A stretch of DNA of 64,000 nucleotides from Roseomonas sp. E05 (GTDB taxonomy: Bacteria; Pseudomonadota; Alphaproteobacteria; Acetobacterales; Acetobacteraceae), in NCBI RefSeq assembly GCF_030063475.1, contig NZ_JASIRT010000004.1:62001-126000 (forward strand), in the 5' to 3' direction. The notes beneath the pieces are model-generated. The model worked only from the letters and a program-made list of their open reading frames with translations, did no database searches and was not told the DNA's origin. The position numbers were made by a program, and so were the translations under genes. Positions 34,801 to 40,775 of this stretch are shown piece after piece. Each line of letters begins with the position of its first letter. Positions within the stretch are counted from its first letter, which is position 1.

Positions 34801-37573
34801 CCACCTGCAGGCCGTAGCGGACGGCGCTGCGCTGGGTGGAGAGGTAGGGCGCCTCGTGCTGCGCGTTGACGATGGCGTCGTAGATGGTGGTGGTGAGCTG
34901 CACCGCGCCGTTGCTGCCGACGCTGGCACGGACGATGTCGGAATAGTGCAGCGTGCCGCTGGACAGGCCGATCAGCGCCGGATCGAGCGAGAGCTGCGCC
35001 AGCGCCGTGTTGATGGCGGTGGCATAGGCCGCGACGCTGCCCGAGCCCGCCGCCACATCCACCACGACAGGCGGCAGCTTGCCGATGGTCAGGATGAACT
35101 TGGAGGCCGCCGCATAGTCGGCGTCGTCCACCGGCGTGCCCTCCAGCACCGCCTGGTAGTTGGTGCTGCTGCCATTGACGGCATTGGCCTGGGCCAGGGT
35201 GCCGACCGTCAGGCCCAGCGAGGCGGGGGAGGGGCCGTCATAGGCGGCCTCGGTGTCGATGATCTCCAGCTCGGTATTGCCGAGGGCGTTGAAACGGACC
35301 TCCATCTCCCGGCCGAAGGCATTGGCGATGGCGGTCTCCAGATTCGCCAGCGTCATGTCGGGGGTGATGACGAAGGTGGCCACCACGCCGTCGCGGCCGA
35401 TGATCTGCAGGTCGGCCAGGTTGGTGTGGGTGGTGCCGGGGTCGCGCGCGTCGGCGATCTCGTTGGCGGTGATCGGCACTTCGCCGCCGTTGGAGGCGGC
35501 GACATAGACGGGCAGCTCGCCCACCGTCGTGCTCGGCGTGCCGTTCTGGCCGTCGCCGATCTGCGGGCCGCCTTCCTGGTTCACGTGGCTGCCGAGCGGG
35601 TCGAGGCTGAAGCCGACCGTCAGGTTCAGCAGCACGCTGCTGGTCAGGTGGAAGCTGGCATTGCTGACCGACAGGCCGGCGACGCCGCTGAGGTCGAGGT
35701 CGAAGGAGACGTCGGCCAGCACGTCCGGCATCTCGAATTCCTTCGAGATGCTGAGGGTGATGGCGTTGGTGCCGGCGTCGTAGGCGAGGCCGAGCGCTGT
35801 CAGCAGGCGGTCGCCCACCTCGGTCGGGTCGGAGGTGGTGTCGTCCCAGCCCGGCAGGCGCAGCGTCTTCGCCAGCAGGATGCCGAAGTCCCGCAGGTTG
35901 GAGAAGACGGTGGCCCCCTGCGCGCTGGCGACCGTCACCTTGGTGGCGGCCGTGCCGGAGGAGGGGGCGGTGAGGGTGAGGGCGATGCGCCCCGCGTCGT
36001 TGCTGGCCTGCAGGTAGCCGGCCAGGGCGCTCGCGGCGATCGCCTGGTTCATGGCGAGCGCCAGGTCGTCGACCGTCTCGACCTTGTGCGAGACCTTGCT
36101 GCTGTCGAGGTAGGTCGGCGCGAAGCTGAGCGAGGCGGACTTGCCGTTGTCCAGCGTCACCATCATCGCGATCTGGTCGGGCAGGTGCGCGAGGTTGGCG
36201 GCGGTCAGCGCCGCGCCTTCCATGAAGTTCGCGCCGTCCGTGTTGTGCTGGCCCTCGGTGAAGCCCAGCACGCCCACCACCGCCTGCAGCGGGTCGATGA
36301 TGTCGCTCTTGAAGGTGGTGGCGACGTTGATGACGTCGCCGATCGTCAGGCCGTCGGTGAAGGGGATCTCGACCGCGAGGTCCTCGCCGCCCGAGAGATA
36401 GCCGAGATAGGTGCCGACCTTGGCGAGCTGGGTGACCAGGTCCTTGGCGGCGAAGGTGTTGAGGCTGCGCGGGTCGAAATCGGGGTCGCCCACGGAATTT
36501 CGCAGCGCATCCAGCAGCGGCTCGAGGTCCACCACGGCATCGCCCGCGGCGGCGTGACCCGTCACCGTCAGGTGCACCGGCGTCTCGAAGGGGGTGATGC
36601 CGGGAATGACATGGTCGCCGGTCAGGATCACCGGCAGGTCGAGCAGCGGGGTCGCCGTGCCGTCGGTCTGGCTGGCGATGCTGGCGGTGACGAGCGCGCC
36701 GGCGCCGCGCAGGCTGGAATGGTCGCCGCCTTCGATGGCGCTGGCCGCCGCGCGCAGATCCGTGCCGGAGATGTCGGCGATGGCCCCTTCGTAGCCGGCC
36801 TGCTGGTCGATGCCGGCCGCGCCGGGGGCGACGGTGAGGGTCAGCAGGCCGAAGCTGAAGTCGGTGCCGGCCAGGTCGGCCGTGGCATGGAAGCCGGTGG
36901 TGAAGGAGGCGCTGGAGAGGTTGAAGGCCGCCGCCTCCTGCGCATCGGTGGGCGAGGCCCCGAGGGCGGCGGTGTCGAGCCGGACCGTGAAGGTGAAGCC
37001 GTAGCTGAGTTCGGCGGTGCCGGTGACGGTGGGAAAATTGATTCCGTAGGGGGTGGCGGTGTCGCCGAGGTCGATGGAGAAGCTCTGCGTCGTCAGGTCG
37101 GCGACCTGGATGGTCAGGCCGATGACCGAGCCGGCCGAGATGTCGGTGACCTGGGCCTGGACCTGGTGCCCGGTATCGGCATCGGTGAGGTCATTGATCG
37201 CGGACTGCAGGGCGGCGGCCAGGGCGCCGGAATCCGCGGGCACCGCGTTGATCAGCGCCTTCACCGGATCGGCGATGTTGCTCTCGAACACCTTCGAGAA
37301 GGCAAGCATCTCGCCGGCGAGATGACTGTCGTTGATGTTCATCAGGGGGATGGCCTGGGCGAAGACGCCTTCGCCCTCCACGCCTTCCAGAACGGTCTCG
37401 AGATGCGCGAAATTGTCGTGCAGGGCCTGCAGGGCGGCCGCGTTCACGGTGGTGCCCGAAAGGAGCAGGCGGGGCTCCATGCCCTCTACGACCGGAAGTT
37501 GTAGGTTCGGATGCACCGGCCCCGCGCCCGTGACGCGAAGGGAACGGGAAAGACGACCAATCAATGCCTGCAC
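25865..37573 (-). CDS. Giant LEPR-XLL protein with RTX-like repeats (3902 residues)
   Basis: The gene starts at GTG (37571-37573) with AGGGG upstream. There is no Sec signal peptide; instead residues 30-40 read EGMEPRLLLSG, the LEPR-XLL motif found at the N-termini of giant bacterial proteins. Residues 45-2540 are acidic, beta-rich repeats with many ITLS/TVSV strands and almost no Cys. Residues 2540-3760 hold RTX-like glycine repeats of the form GGxGNNxIxxGxG, in which Asn often replaces the Asp of calcium-binding repeats. The tail (about 3760-3902) is Ala/Pro-rich, with VLDEATGNWVADDG and a hydrophobic MLLLLLTGG. It is probably a secreted or surface adhesin served by the downstream adaptor, protease and TolC genes. 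Confidence 0.92.
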   Translation of the reverse strand: MQALIGRLSRSLRVTGAGPVHPNLQLPVVEGMEPRLLLSGTTVNAAALQALHDNFAHLETVLEGVEGEGVFAQAIPLMNINDSHLAGEMLAFSKVFESNIADPVKALINAVPADSGALAAALQSAINDLTDADTGHQVQAQVTDISAGSVIGLTIQVADLTTQSFSIDLGDTATPYGINFPTVTGTAELSYGFTFTVRLDTAALGASPTDAQEAAAFNLSSASFTTGFHATADLAGTDFSFGLLTLTVAPGAAGIDQQAGYEGAIADISGTDLRAAASAIEGGDHSSLRGAGALVTASIASQTDGTATPLLDLPVILTGDHVIPGITPFETPVHLTVTGHAAAGDAVVDLEPLLDALRNSVGDPDFDPRSLNTFAAKDLVTQLAKVGTYLGYLSGGEDLAVEIPFTDGLTIGDVINVATTFKSDIIDPLQAVVGVLGFTEGQHNTDGANFMEGAALTAANLAHLPDQIAMMVTLDNGKSASLSFAPTYLDSSKVSHKVETVDDLALAMNQAIAASALAGYLQASNDAGRIALTLTAPSSGTAATKVTVASAQGATVFSNLRDFGILLAKTLRLPGWDDTTSDPTEVGDRLLTALGLAYDAGTNAITLSISKEFEMPDVLADVSFDLDLSGVAGLSVSNASFHLTSSVLLNLTVGFSLDPLGSHVNQEGGPQIGDGQNGTPSTTVGELPVYVAASNGGEVPITANEIADARDPGTTHTNLADLQIIGRDGVVATFVITPDMTLANLETAIANAFGREMEVRFNALGNTELEIIDTEAAYDGPSPASLGLTVGTLAQANAVNGSSTNYQAVLEGTPVDDADYAAASKFILTIGKLPPVVVDVAAGSGSVAAYATAINTALAQLSLDPALIGLSSGTLHYSDIVRASVGSNGAVQLTTTIYDAIVNAQHEAPYLSTQRSAVRYGLQVDAVQLTVSALNNSLLPGLLGLIGKDINDGAGDQALIIGSPLHGETLTDRFFLKDTGISATIDMALEPTDPTQPVAITGTLGGFEFGALLYDPEDPDAELGAYVSLRAALLLNYDGNAEPNTITFAQLSDSLSNGSFSDIWAFTLGSGRGDEPFAMLDIKSVSLSAGGVDLASVASPEIIITLDDASQLLSLSVPSPQVEVIGLDAKLVVADVVEAVRQVFQSMNSDLANQTIPLVNVSLDDILGFSSKFLVALSEAEQDPDAALGSIQTAINDALGGDYVHFSLEDQDHLILSIAYTPVDVHTQLPFNLDLDSLADFLGSDGSALHDLVDAIGSIASLSASGTLDVSAGVSLALTLGINLGDNSHAAGLNETLATLNGRNGLRTGTAGKPDLQFTLGSGRVFTVSVGALGASATVQDLLDAINTAAGQADFASYDDATGAIVFHDSSTSPASGLSDLGFQDGQTSVDTGSTSSITAASAVTDPSQAYSFAISIGTDVTVEVSVGADASRTTLAGLVTAIRSALATTLVSAADLLHENVRLPGSAGSLDGDFDVALGQIISVAGKNGKLVFSAKDSVLGTDADGNLLNTFRLSEAQPKLTLTVESINGSQIAEDLGLGGKLIAQDETVDGVRTIAGRLTAPNSTSERFFIETGEDPDTHELLTGIRATLGIEASNLSFTAALGPLSATIVNGHAILGADLGMVAAGEDGFAVGGIAAAPATFLITLDDGFGGATAGEGILTFANLAKLGSAGNSLSDLIHFSANAALEVSLPVVMLGQQLGPVELQIGNLFNTTGVDGLPERSVHTAFPSLDGISVGSILNDPQTLIDGLDAFLSDIAYGTFAQALYGLDLPLIGPALQGIGSFFATLHDSVIGTLQSLLDDFKTAHPGQPASTQNIITQGLEYVLTDLLHLPGDVYSYIDSIDSPTEISFVWHFDVTLLDTMVNLSADLGIPGLGLQIENGLVNLLAELDFTIGFGYLKDKGFFVYDMGVPGALEHFESNNDPNDVFVADFRELHAVELLVAVFMPTDPAFSATLNLGFLRMTATNGSTLSATLGGREYLGTSLTGSIYVDIGPADQTGRLLFSNFAKGSIIRSGMEMTLNVDLLLDSGFGIGIGSTSTALPSVSTELLFSYAFNKVFTGAIGDEPESGIVTPLTFLDVTLDVGSFLNTILKPILDTMGDVIEPIQPILDFLTSPIPGLSQIVGSTSVLDLAQQFGGPKVQDAVRFIQILDDVAGLVRSLQSMQDSGGIKVNFGTFVFGQTDDPDATSLSGSNLDPFAGKVSQADVSAAASYFQNSSAGSAAADAALARLSAQSHSNIGGQLQSLENAKGAGGKAVFDFPILHDPMSIVKLLMGQVNPVDLVHVTLPTFDFNFSKELPFRFLIGPVPVTVTFYASVGVEINLAFGYDTTGIIKFMSNNNPLMLMDGFYVDNTIGPQLDFYATFGVTAAVNLALVAAGVGGEISGHVTFQLHDVSGDGKLHASELLTALLDNPLHLFDIAGQLDALVYAFVWVGIDLPIIGKITLFEASFDIIDVTLLSFSYNYSDVHSTPSLAQQESDGTLTLNMGKNADRQEVGSNLTNPSQTYEIAHVGGTAGNEDIAITANGVTTVYHGVKVVVADVGDGNNVIRFGNGYVGNVTITGGSGNNIIDLGGVDGDPLITLGDGNNVVFGASIDTTIVAGNGNNTIFGGNARNTITVGSGRNTIVGGAAQDTITAGTGDNTIYGGAGDDVIVAGSGNNTIWGGEGANVISISGGAGQNIIFGHGANSLDDVTSTTVTATLVSANAASANDISSTITGGSGRDIIFGGGGDNTISTGAGADIVFGGLGSVTRTAQGQLIQASATSGVGGHNVITGGAGDKILFGGGGDNTITSGGGNDIILAGGGTVDGAAGGSAGRFTVSGMAFGSHSVVDGGLGNDLVLGSGGSNAITGGGGDDIIGGHAAIVVRDAAIGRTAHLLSVQTSLEGIGGNDVISGGAGNDIILGGAGSHTIDAGTGSDVVIGHYGQVTATNAGQNLTIEGWHGAAAGNGDNVITASHSAVIMGGGGNNTITTYDATSPADPANNLPAITAADRQMLVFGANGIATVDLLLAGGIKIHQARTVAGEEDAGGNNRITVGDGNDIVFGGAGTNTITAGNGDNIILGHTGFVDLDRLASPDTTGRSPDVIGYVLGQDGTALRGTGSTITSGTGNNVILGGTGNNVITTTGAGNNIIFGAAGAVTRDGTAGNALLYAETLEESLAGDNTITAGLGFTGANVVFGGIGNNHIAVGDGNNVVLGHLGVVNNVVFSAFTDAARADGARPDVLARTVPERGTLGHSALWPNATLDRAVASTSAVITAGRGDNVILGGAGDNTITAGDGNNTVFGASGAVTRYAVSKQVAFATTVEESLGGDHAITLGDGANLVFGGAGYNQITVGNRDNIVFGHLGQVNYSVLTDFSTAQRATGNYPDLIGRVLPAIGNSQPYTTAPFGGLDQPLAEAGSVIHAGNGANIIFGGAGDNTIVAGTGSNTIFGAGGAVTRDTRASAVLFAETVEETQGGNNTIYAGARSTATQVVFGGPGFNTIRLGDGANVVLGHLGYVDLGAMLYYTSAQRADGSHPDVVGRIVPERGNISPITPNGSLGLDQAPLGGGSDIRVGGGRNVIIGGAGDNHIYTGHGNNIVFGAAGAVTRDARSLSLLHATTVEETLGGNNFLELSLGGTGSAIAFGGPGKNLILTGYGNDIVLGHLGTVAASVRSTGAGPQDLVIGERITVTGRSVPVIGNLQPSTTAPYAGLGQLLPNSEAVINAGAGDNLIIGGVGANAVPAGDGNNPAFGASATAQRDRSGATLSAQVLEAALAERAELILGGGVNTVFNTAPAPSFAPAAQAAAVPAAGVFLVAGSETLSSGASLADLAAAAQLQRSQPAETAAVEAPASAPAAMTARTGSSTPTGYVLDEATGNWVADDGADPMLLLLLTGGAAPELTVQGNSTTGTPRPRLAA
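26340..28470. repeat. About 450-bp repeats in the RTX-like region of the giant gene
   Basis: A recognisable landmark, FGAxGAVTRD followed by TVEETLGGNN, recurs at about 26800, 27250, 27690 and 28145, with a decayed copy near 26345. Spacing is 442-458 bp, about 150 residues per unit. Each unit also contains the block VVLGHLG and a variable stretch with RP(D/E)VxGRxxPExG. Copies are diverged, so this is a protein-level supra-repeat. Confidence 0.8.
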
Positions 37574-37776
37574 CCGTTAGCACCCCTAACGCGCGGCGAT
37601 CCTCGCCGTGGTTTATCGTTCGGGTTATATTTCTACCGCATCGATCACGGATTTGGGAGGTATTTTGTGTGAGAATTAAAAAATTATTGTTCATCAATGT
37701 GTTATGCGGAGTCGTGCGAGTCCGTGCTTCGGGCATTCTCACAAACAATTTTCCATAAAAATAAAAAAACAGCCGC
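37574..37776. promoter_or_regulatory. AT-rich divergent promoter region
   Basis: These 203 bases between the giant gene (minus) and the TPR glycosyltransferase (plus) are much more AT-rich than anything around them, with runs such as TTAAAAAATTATTG and AAAATAAAAAAAC. The region must hold both promoters. A TTGTTC/TTATGC pair near 37687-37711 could serve the plus gene but is weak. Low GC here may reflect a silencer- or activator-controlled promoter. Confidence 0.6.
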
Positions 37777-39162
37777 ATGCCTTCTGTGAGTGCAGCGCCG
37801 GGTACCGCCCGGATAGTCACCGTCCCCGAACTTCTTGACGATGTACTTAGGATGCATCGGAAAGGAGATTTCAACCAGGCCGAGCATAGCTTGCGCGAAG
37901 CCCTGTCCCAGCGGCCGGACGATCCCTTCCTCTGGAACGCGCTGGGAGTGACCCTTGCCGGCCTCAACCGTCCCGCGGAGGCGGTGTTGTGCTACCGCCG
38001 CGCCCTGCGGAAAGCGGCCGGGATGGACGCGCTCTGGACCAATCTCGGCAACGCGCTCACGCTTCTCCGTCAGCACGAGACGGCGCTTGCCTGCCACGCC
38101 CGGGCCCTGGCGCTGGCGCCGCAGAACAGCGGGCACCACTACAATCGCGGCATCTCGCTGGCCGAGGCCGGCTGTCACGAGGCGGCGGCGCAGGCCTTCA
38201 CCGCCGCGCTCGCCTGGCAGCCCGAGCACGACATGGCGCGCTGGGACCGTGGGCGCAGTCTGCTCCATCTCGGCCGTCTGGCCGAGGGCTGGGTGGACTA
38301 TGAGGTGCGCCTGGCGAATGGGCTGGTGCCGCCCCGCGCTCTTCCGGGCCGGCGCTGGGCCGGGCAGGGCTTCCAGGGCCAGCGGTTGCTGATTGCCTCG
38401 GAGCAGGGCTTCGGCGACACGATCTGGGCCTGCCGCTACATGCCCCTGGTGAAGGCGAGGGGTGGGACGGTGCTGCTGGAGTGCCAGCCCGAGCTGGTGC
38501 CGCTGCTCTCCCGCCTGCCGGGGGTGGACGCGGTGGTGCCGCTCGGCGCGACGCTGCCGGCGGCCGACTGGCATGTCCATCAGTGCAGCCTGCCGGGCCT
38601 CTTCACGCCGGATATCGCGGCGATTCCGCCGCTGCCCGCGCTGCTGCCGGACCCTGCACGCCTCGCCCGCTTCGGCGCCGCCATCACGGCGGATGCGCTG
38701 CGGGTCGGCATCGTCTGGTCCGGGAGCACCACCTTCCGCCGCAACGGGGAGCGTGCGCAGCCGCTCGCGCGCTTCCGCCTGGCCTTCGAGCAGCCGGGCG
38801 TGCAGCTCTACAGCCTGCAGATGGGGCCGCCGCGCGCGGAGCTGGAGCGGGCCGCCGGGCATTCGGTCATCGACCTCGCGCCGCTGCTGGGCGATTTCGC
38901 CGATACCGCCGCGGCGATCGCGCAGCTTGACCTCATCATCATGACGGACAGCGCCGTCGCGCATCTGGCGGGCACGCTGGGGAGGCCAGTCTGGGTGCTG
39001 CTGGGACGCAACGCGCACTGGCTCTGGAGCGGAAGCGGCCAGGACAGTCCCTGGTATCCGTCCCTCCGGCTGTTCCGCCCCAGGGCCGAGGAGGAGTGGG
39101 ACCATGTCTTCGATGCGGCCGGGGCGGCGCTGATGGCGCTGGCCGCCGCCCGCGCCGGCTGA
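37777..39162 (+). CDS. TPR-repeat glycosyltransferase-like protein
   Basis: In this 461-residue protein the first 190 residues form about four or five TPR units (GDFNQAEHSLREALSQRPDDPFLWNALGV, then ALWTNLGNALTLLRQHETALACHARALAL in consecutive helices). The C-terminal half is a GT-B, GT9-like domain: LLIASEQGFGDTIWACRYMPL, VGIVWSGST, and MTDSAVAHLAGTLGRPVWVLLG with the usual nucleotide-binding AxAHLAG element. Such proteins can glycosylate surface proteins. It is divergent from the giant gene and shares its upstream region, so the giant protein is a natural candidate substrate, by inference. Confidence 0.87.
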   Translation: MPSVSAAPGTARIVTVPELLDDVLRMHRKGDFNQAEHSLREALSQRPDDPFLWNALGVTLAGLNRPAEAVLCYRRALRKAAGMDALWTNLGNALTLLRQHETALACHARALALAPQNSGHHYNRGISLAEAGCHEAAAQAFTAALAWQPEHDMARWDRGRSLLHLGRLAEGWVDYEVRLANGLVPPRALPGRRWAGQGFQGQRLLIASEQGFGDTIWACRYMPLVKARGGTVLLECQPELVPLLSRLPGVDAVVPLGATLPAADWHVHQCSLPGLFTPDIAAIPPLPALLPDPARLARFGAAITADALRVGIVWSGSTTFRRNGERAQPLARFRLAFEQPGVQLYSLQMGPPRAELERAAGHSVIDLAPLLGDFADTAAAIAQLDLIIMTDSAVAHLAGTLGRPVWVLLGRNAHWLWSGSGQDSPWYPSLRLFRPRAEEEWDHVFDAAGAALMALAAARAG

Positions 39163-39251
39163 ACCGGGAGGCCGGGGCCCGGGCGAAGGCCGCGCAGGCG
39201 CGCGGGCCCGGCGCTCTCCCGCGCGCCGCGGCAGAGGCCGCTGAGCAGATC

Positions 39252-39277
39252 CCGTTCCGATGGCATCATCGGAACGG
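39252..39277. terminator. Bidirectional terminator hairpin
   Basis: CCGTTCCGATG and CATCGGAACGG form an 11-bp perfect stem with the loop GCAT. The hairpin lies between the convergent TPR glycosyltransferase and HtrA-like genes, 11 bases past the minus-strand stop, so it can serve both. There is no strong T tract on either side. Confidence 0.65.
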
Positions 39278-39288
39278 ATGAAGATGCT

Positions 39289-40269
39289 CTAGTGAAGCGG
39301 GGCGGACTTCAGGAAGCGCTGGCGGTCCCCGGAGGTGACGCTGACCTCGAACTGGTCTCCGTCGCGCTCCAGGAGCAGCGGAACGTCCACACCCGCCGGG
39401 CCCAGCGCCCAGAGGGCATGGAAGAAGCCGGTCTCGTCGCTCAGCGGCTGCCCGGCAACGGCCAGGACGACGTCGCCTTTCCGCAGGCCGGCCCGCGCCG
39501 CCGGGCCGTTGCGGGTGACGCCGATGAGGAGAACCCGGCCCTCCTCCGAGACGGCGGAGACGCCGAGCCAGGGCCGTGGCGGCCGGTTGGGCCGGCCCAG
39601 TGTCAGCATCTCGTCGAGGATGGGCTTCAGCAGGTCCACCGGCACGCTCATGTTGAGCACGCGCACCTTGCCGTCGCCGGGGTCGTGCCCGAGCTGGATC
39701 GAGCCGATGCCGATGACATCCCCTTTCGGCCCGATGACCGCGGCGCCGCCCCAGAGCGGATGGGCGGGGGCGGTGTAGATGGCGTCGTCCAGGAGGTACT
39801 CCCAGTAGCCCACGAAGGGCTGCCGGGCGACGACGCGGCCGGCCAGCGCCCCGGCGCGCCCTCCTGCCCCCGCGAAGACGATCGGCTCGCCCGGCTGCAC
39901 CGCGCCGGAATCCCCCAGCGCCAGCGCCGGGATCTCCAGCCTGCCCAGCGCCTGGACGAGCCCGAAGCCCGTGACCTGGTCGTAGCCCACGACATGGCCG
40001 GGAACGGCACGGCCCTGCGCCGTGGTGAGCCAGACTTCCTCCGCCTCGGTGATGAGGTAGCCGATGGTGAGCAGCAGGCCGTCCTCGCGGATCAGGACCG
40101 CATGGCCGATCCGCTCCGTCCCGAGGGTTTCGGCGGTGAAGGCGTCCTCGGGCGTGCGGGCGCGCAGCGTCACCACGCCGAGCAGCGCCCGGTCGAGGTC
40201 GTAGCCATAATCCTCCGGTCGGGGCTGCAGGGAAGCCGGGACCGCTTCGTCCTTGTCTGGTCGCACCAT
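39289..40269 (-). CDS. HtrA/DegP-like protein lacking catalytic residues
   Basis: These 326 residues have the two-barrel trypsin-like fold pattern (GHAVLIREDGLLLTIGYLI, ALALGDSGAVQPGEPIVFAG, VIGPKGDVIGIGS) and a C-terminal PDZ domain (about 240-320, RNGPAARAGLRKGDVVLAVAG). In HtrA proteases the His lies in LTNNHVV and the Ser in GNSGG. Here the positions read LTIGYLI (Tyr71) and HPLWGG (Trp173), and no DVA-type Asp follows, so proteolysis is unlikely. No signal peptide is seen with the start at 40269. It may be a PDZ-based binding or scaffold protein. It stands alone between a terminator hairpin and a small Pro/Lys-rich gene. Confidence 0.82.
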   Translation of the reverse strand: MVRPDKDEAVPASLQPRPEDYGYDLDRALLGVVTLRARTPEDAFTAETLGTERIGHAVLIREDGLLLTIGYLITEAEEVWLTTAQGRAVPGHVVGYDQVTGFGLVQALGRLEIPALALGDSGAVQPGEPIVFAGAGGRAGALAGRVVARQPFVGYWEYLLDDAIYTAPAHPLWGGAAVIGPKGDVIGIGSIQLGHDPGDGKVRVLNMSVPVDLLKPILDEMLTLGRPNRPPRPWLGVSAVSEEGRVLLIGVTRNGPAARAGLRKGDVVLAVAGQPLSDETGFFHALWALGPAGVDVPLLLERDGDQFEVSVTSGDRQRFLKSAPLH

Positions 40270-40449
40270 GGTCCACTCCCGATTTCTGCTGGCCTCTAGA
40301 TTGTGCCGGCCGTCGAGGCGCAACACCACCCGGGGGCGCCGGTGCGGGGCCGGCCCGCCAGCCATTCAACTCTGGCAAGCTCGCCGGCCGAAACGGAAAA
40401 GGCGGGGTGGACGCATGGCCTGCGCCGGGAATCGCCTTCCTGTGCCCCC

Positions 40450-40686
40450 TCAATCGTCGGGTGCGCCCCGCACCTTGTCGGAGACGCCGGGCGGGTTGGG
40501 GTAGAGGTCCGAGGGCACCTTGGCGCCCGGATTGGTGGTGGTGTTGCCCTGCTGCACCTGGGTGGCGGTGCGCTGGCTCTCCGGGTCGGCGCTGTTCATC
40601 CGCGCCGCGCTGCCGGTCGGGGCCGGTTTCCTCGGGGCCGGTTTCCTGGCGGCCGGTTTTTTCGGGGCCATTTCCTGCTGGGCCAT
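40450..40686 (-). CDS. Small Pro/Ala/Lys-rich hypothetical protein
   Basis: This 78-residue protein starts MAQQEMAPKKPAARKPAPRK, a basic repeat resembling the tail of H1-like nucleoid proteins. A polar Thr/Asn/Gln-rich half ending VRGAPDD follows. It is likely disordered, with no membrane segment. A GGCGGAG ribosome site precedes ATG. A strong 42-base hairpin sits 12 bases upstream of the start. No family was recognised; nucleic-acid binding is a guess from composition. Confidence 0.6.
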   Translation of the reverse strand: MAQQEMAPKKPAARKPAPRKPAPTGSAARMNSADPESQRTATQVQQGNTTTNPGAKVPSDLYPNPPGVSDKVRGAPDD

Positions 40687-40698
40687 ATCTGCTCCGCC

Positions 40699-40740
40699 CT
40701 TTCCTCTCGCGCAGGCCGGCGGGCCTGCCCGAGAGGAAAG
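40699..40740 (-). terminator. Long hairpin between old yellow enzyme gene and small gene
   Basis: CTTTCCTCTCG pairs with CGAGAGGAAAG and GCAGGCC with GGCCTGC, with one C-C mismatch and the loop GGCG (42 bases). It lies 35 bases beyond the old yellow enzyme stop and 12 bases before the next start. It may be a terminator, or a leader hairpin masking the SD-like GAGAGG. Confidence 0.55.
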
Positions 40741-40775
40741 CGGGGCGCCCGGCGGGGTTGCCGGGCCAGCCCGAT

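Noticed and set aside
27530-37504. Two very long plus-strand open frames (about 1546 and 1768 codons) opposite the giant gene
   Set aside because: They are antisense to a clearly coding frame, have low-complexity Ala/Arg/Gly/Asp composition and no recognisable domains. High-GC codon usage removes stops from opposite frames.
25865-37573. Canonical type I secretion of the giant protein with its own ABC transporter
   Set aside because: No Walker A/B ATPase is encoded between 11407 and 45767; the nearest ABC ATPases belong to importer operons at 520 and 45768.
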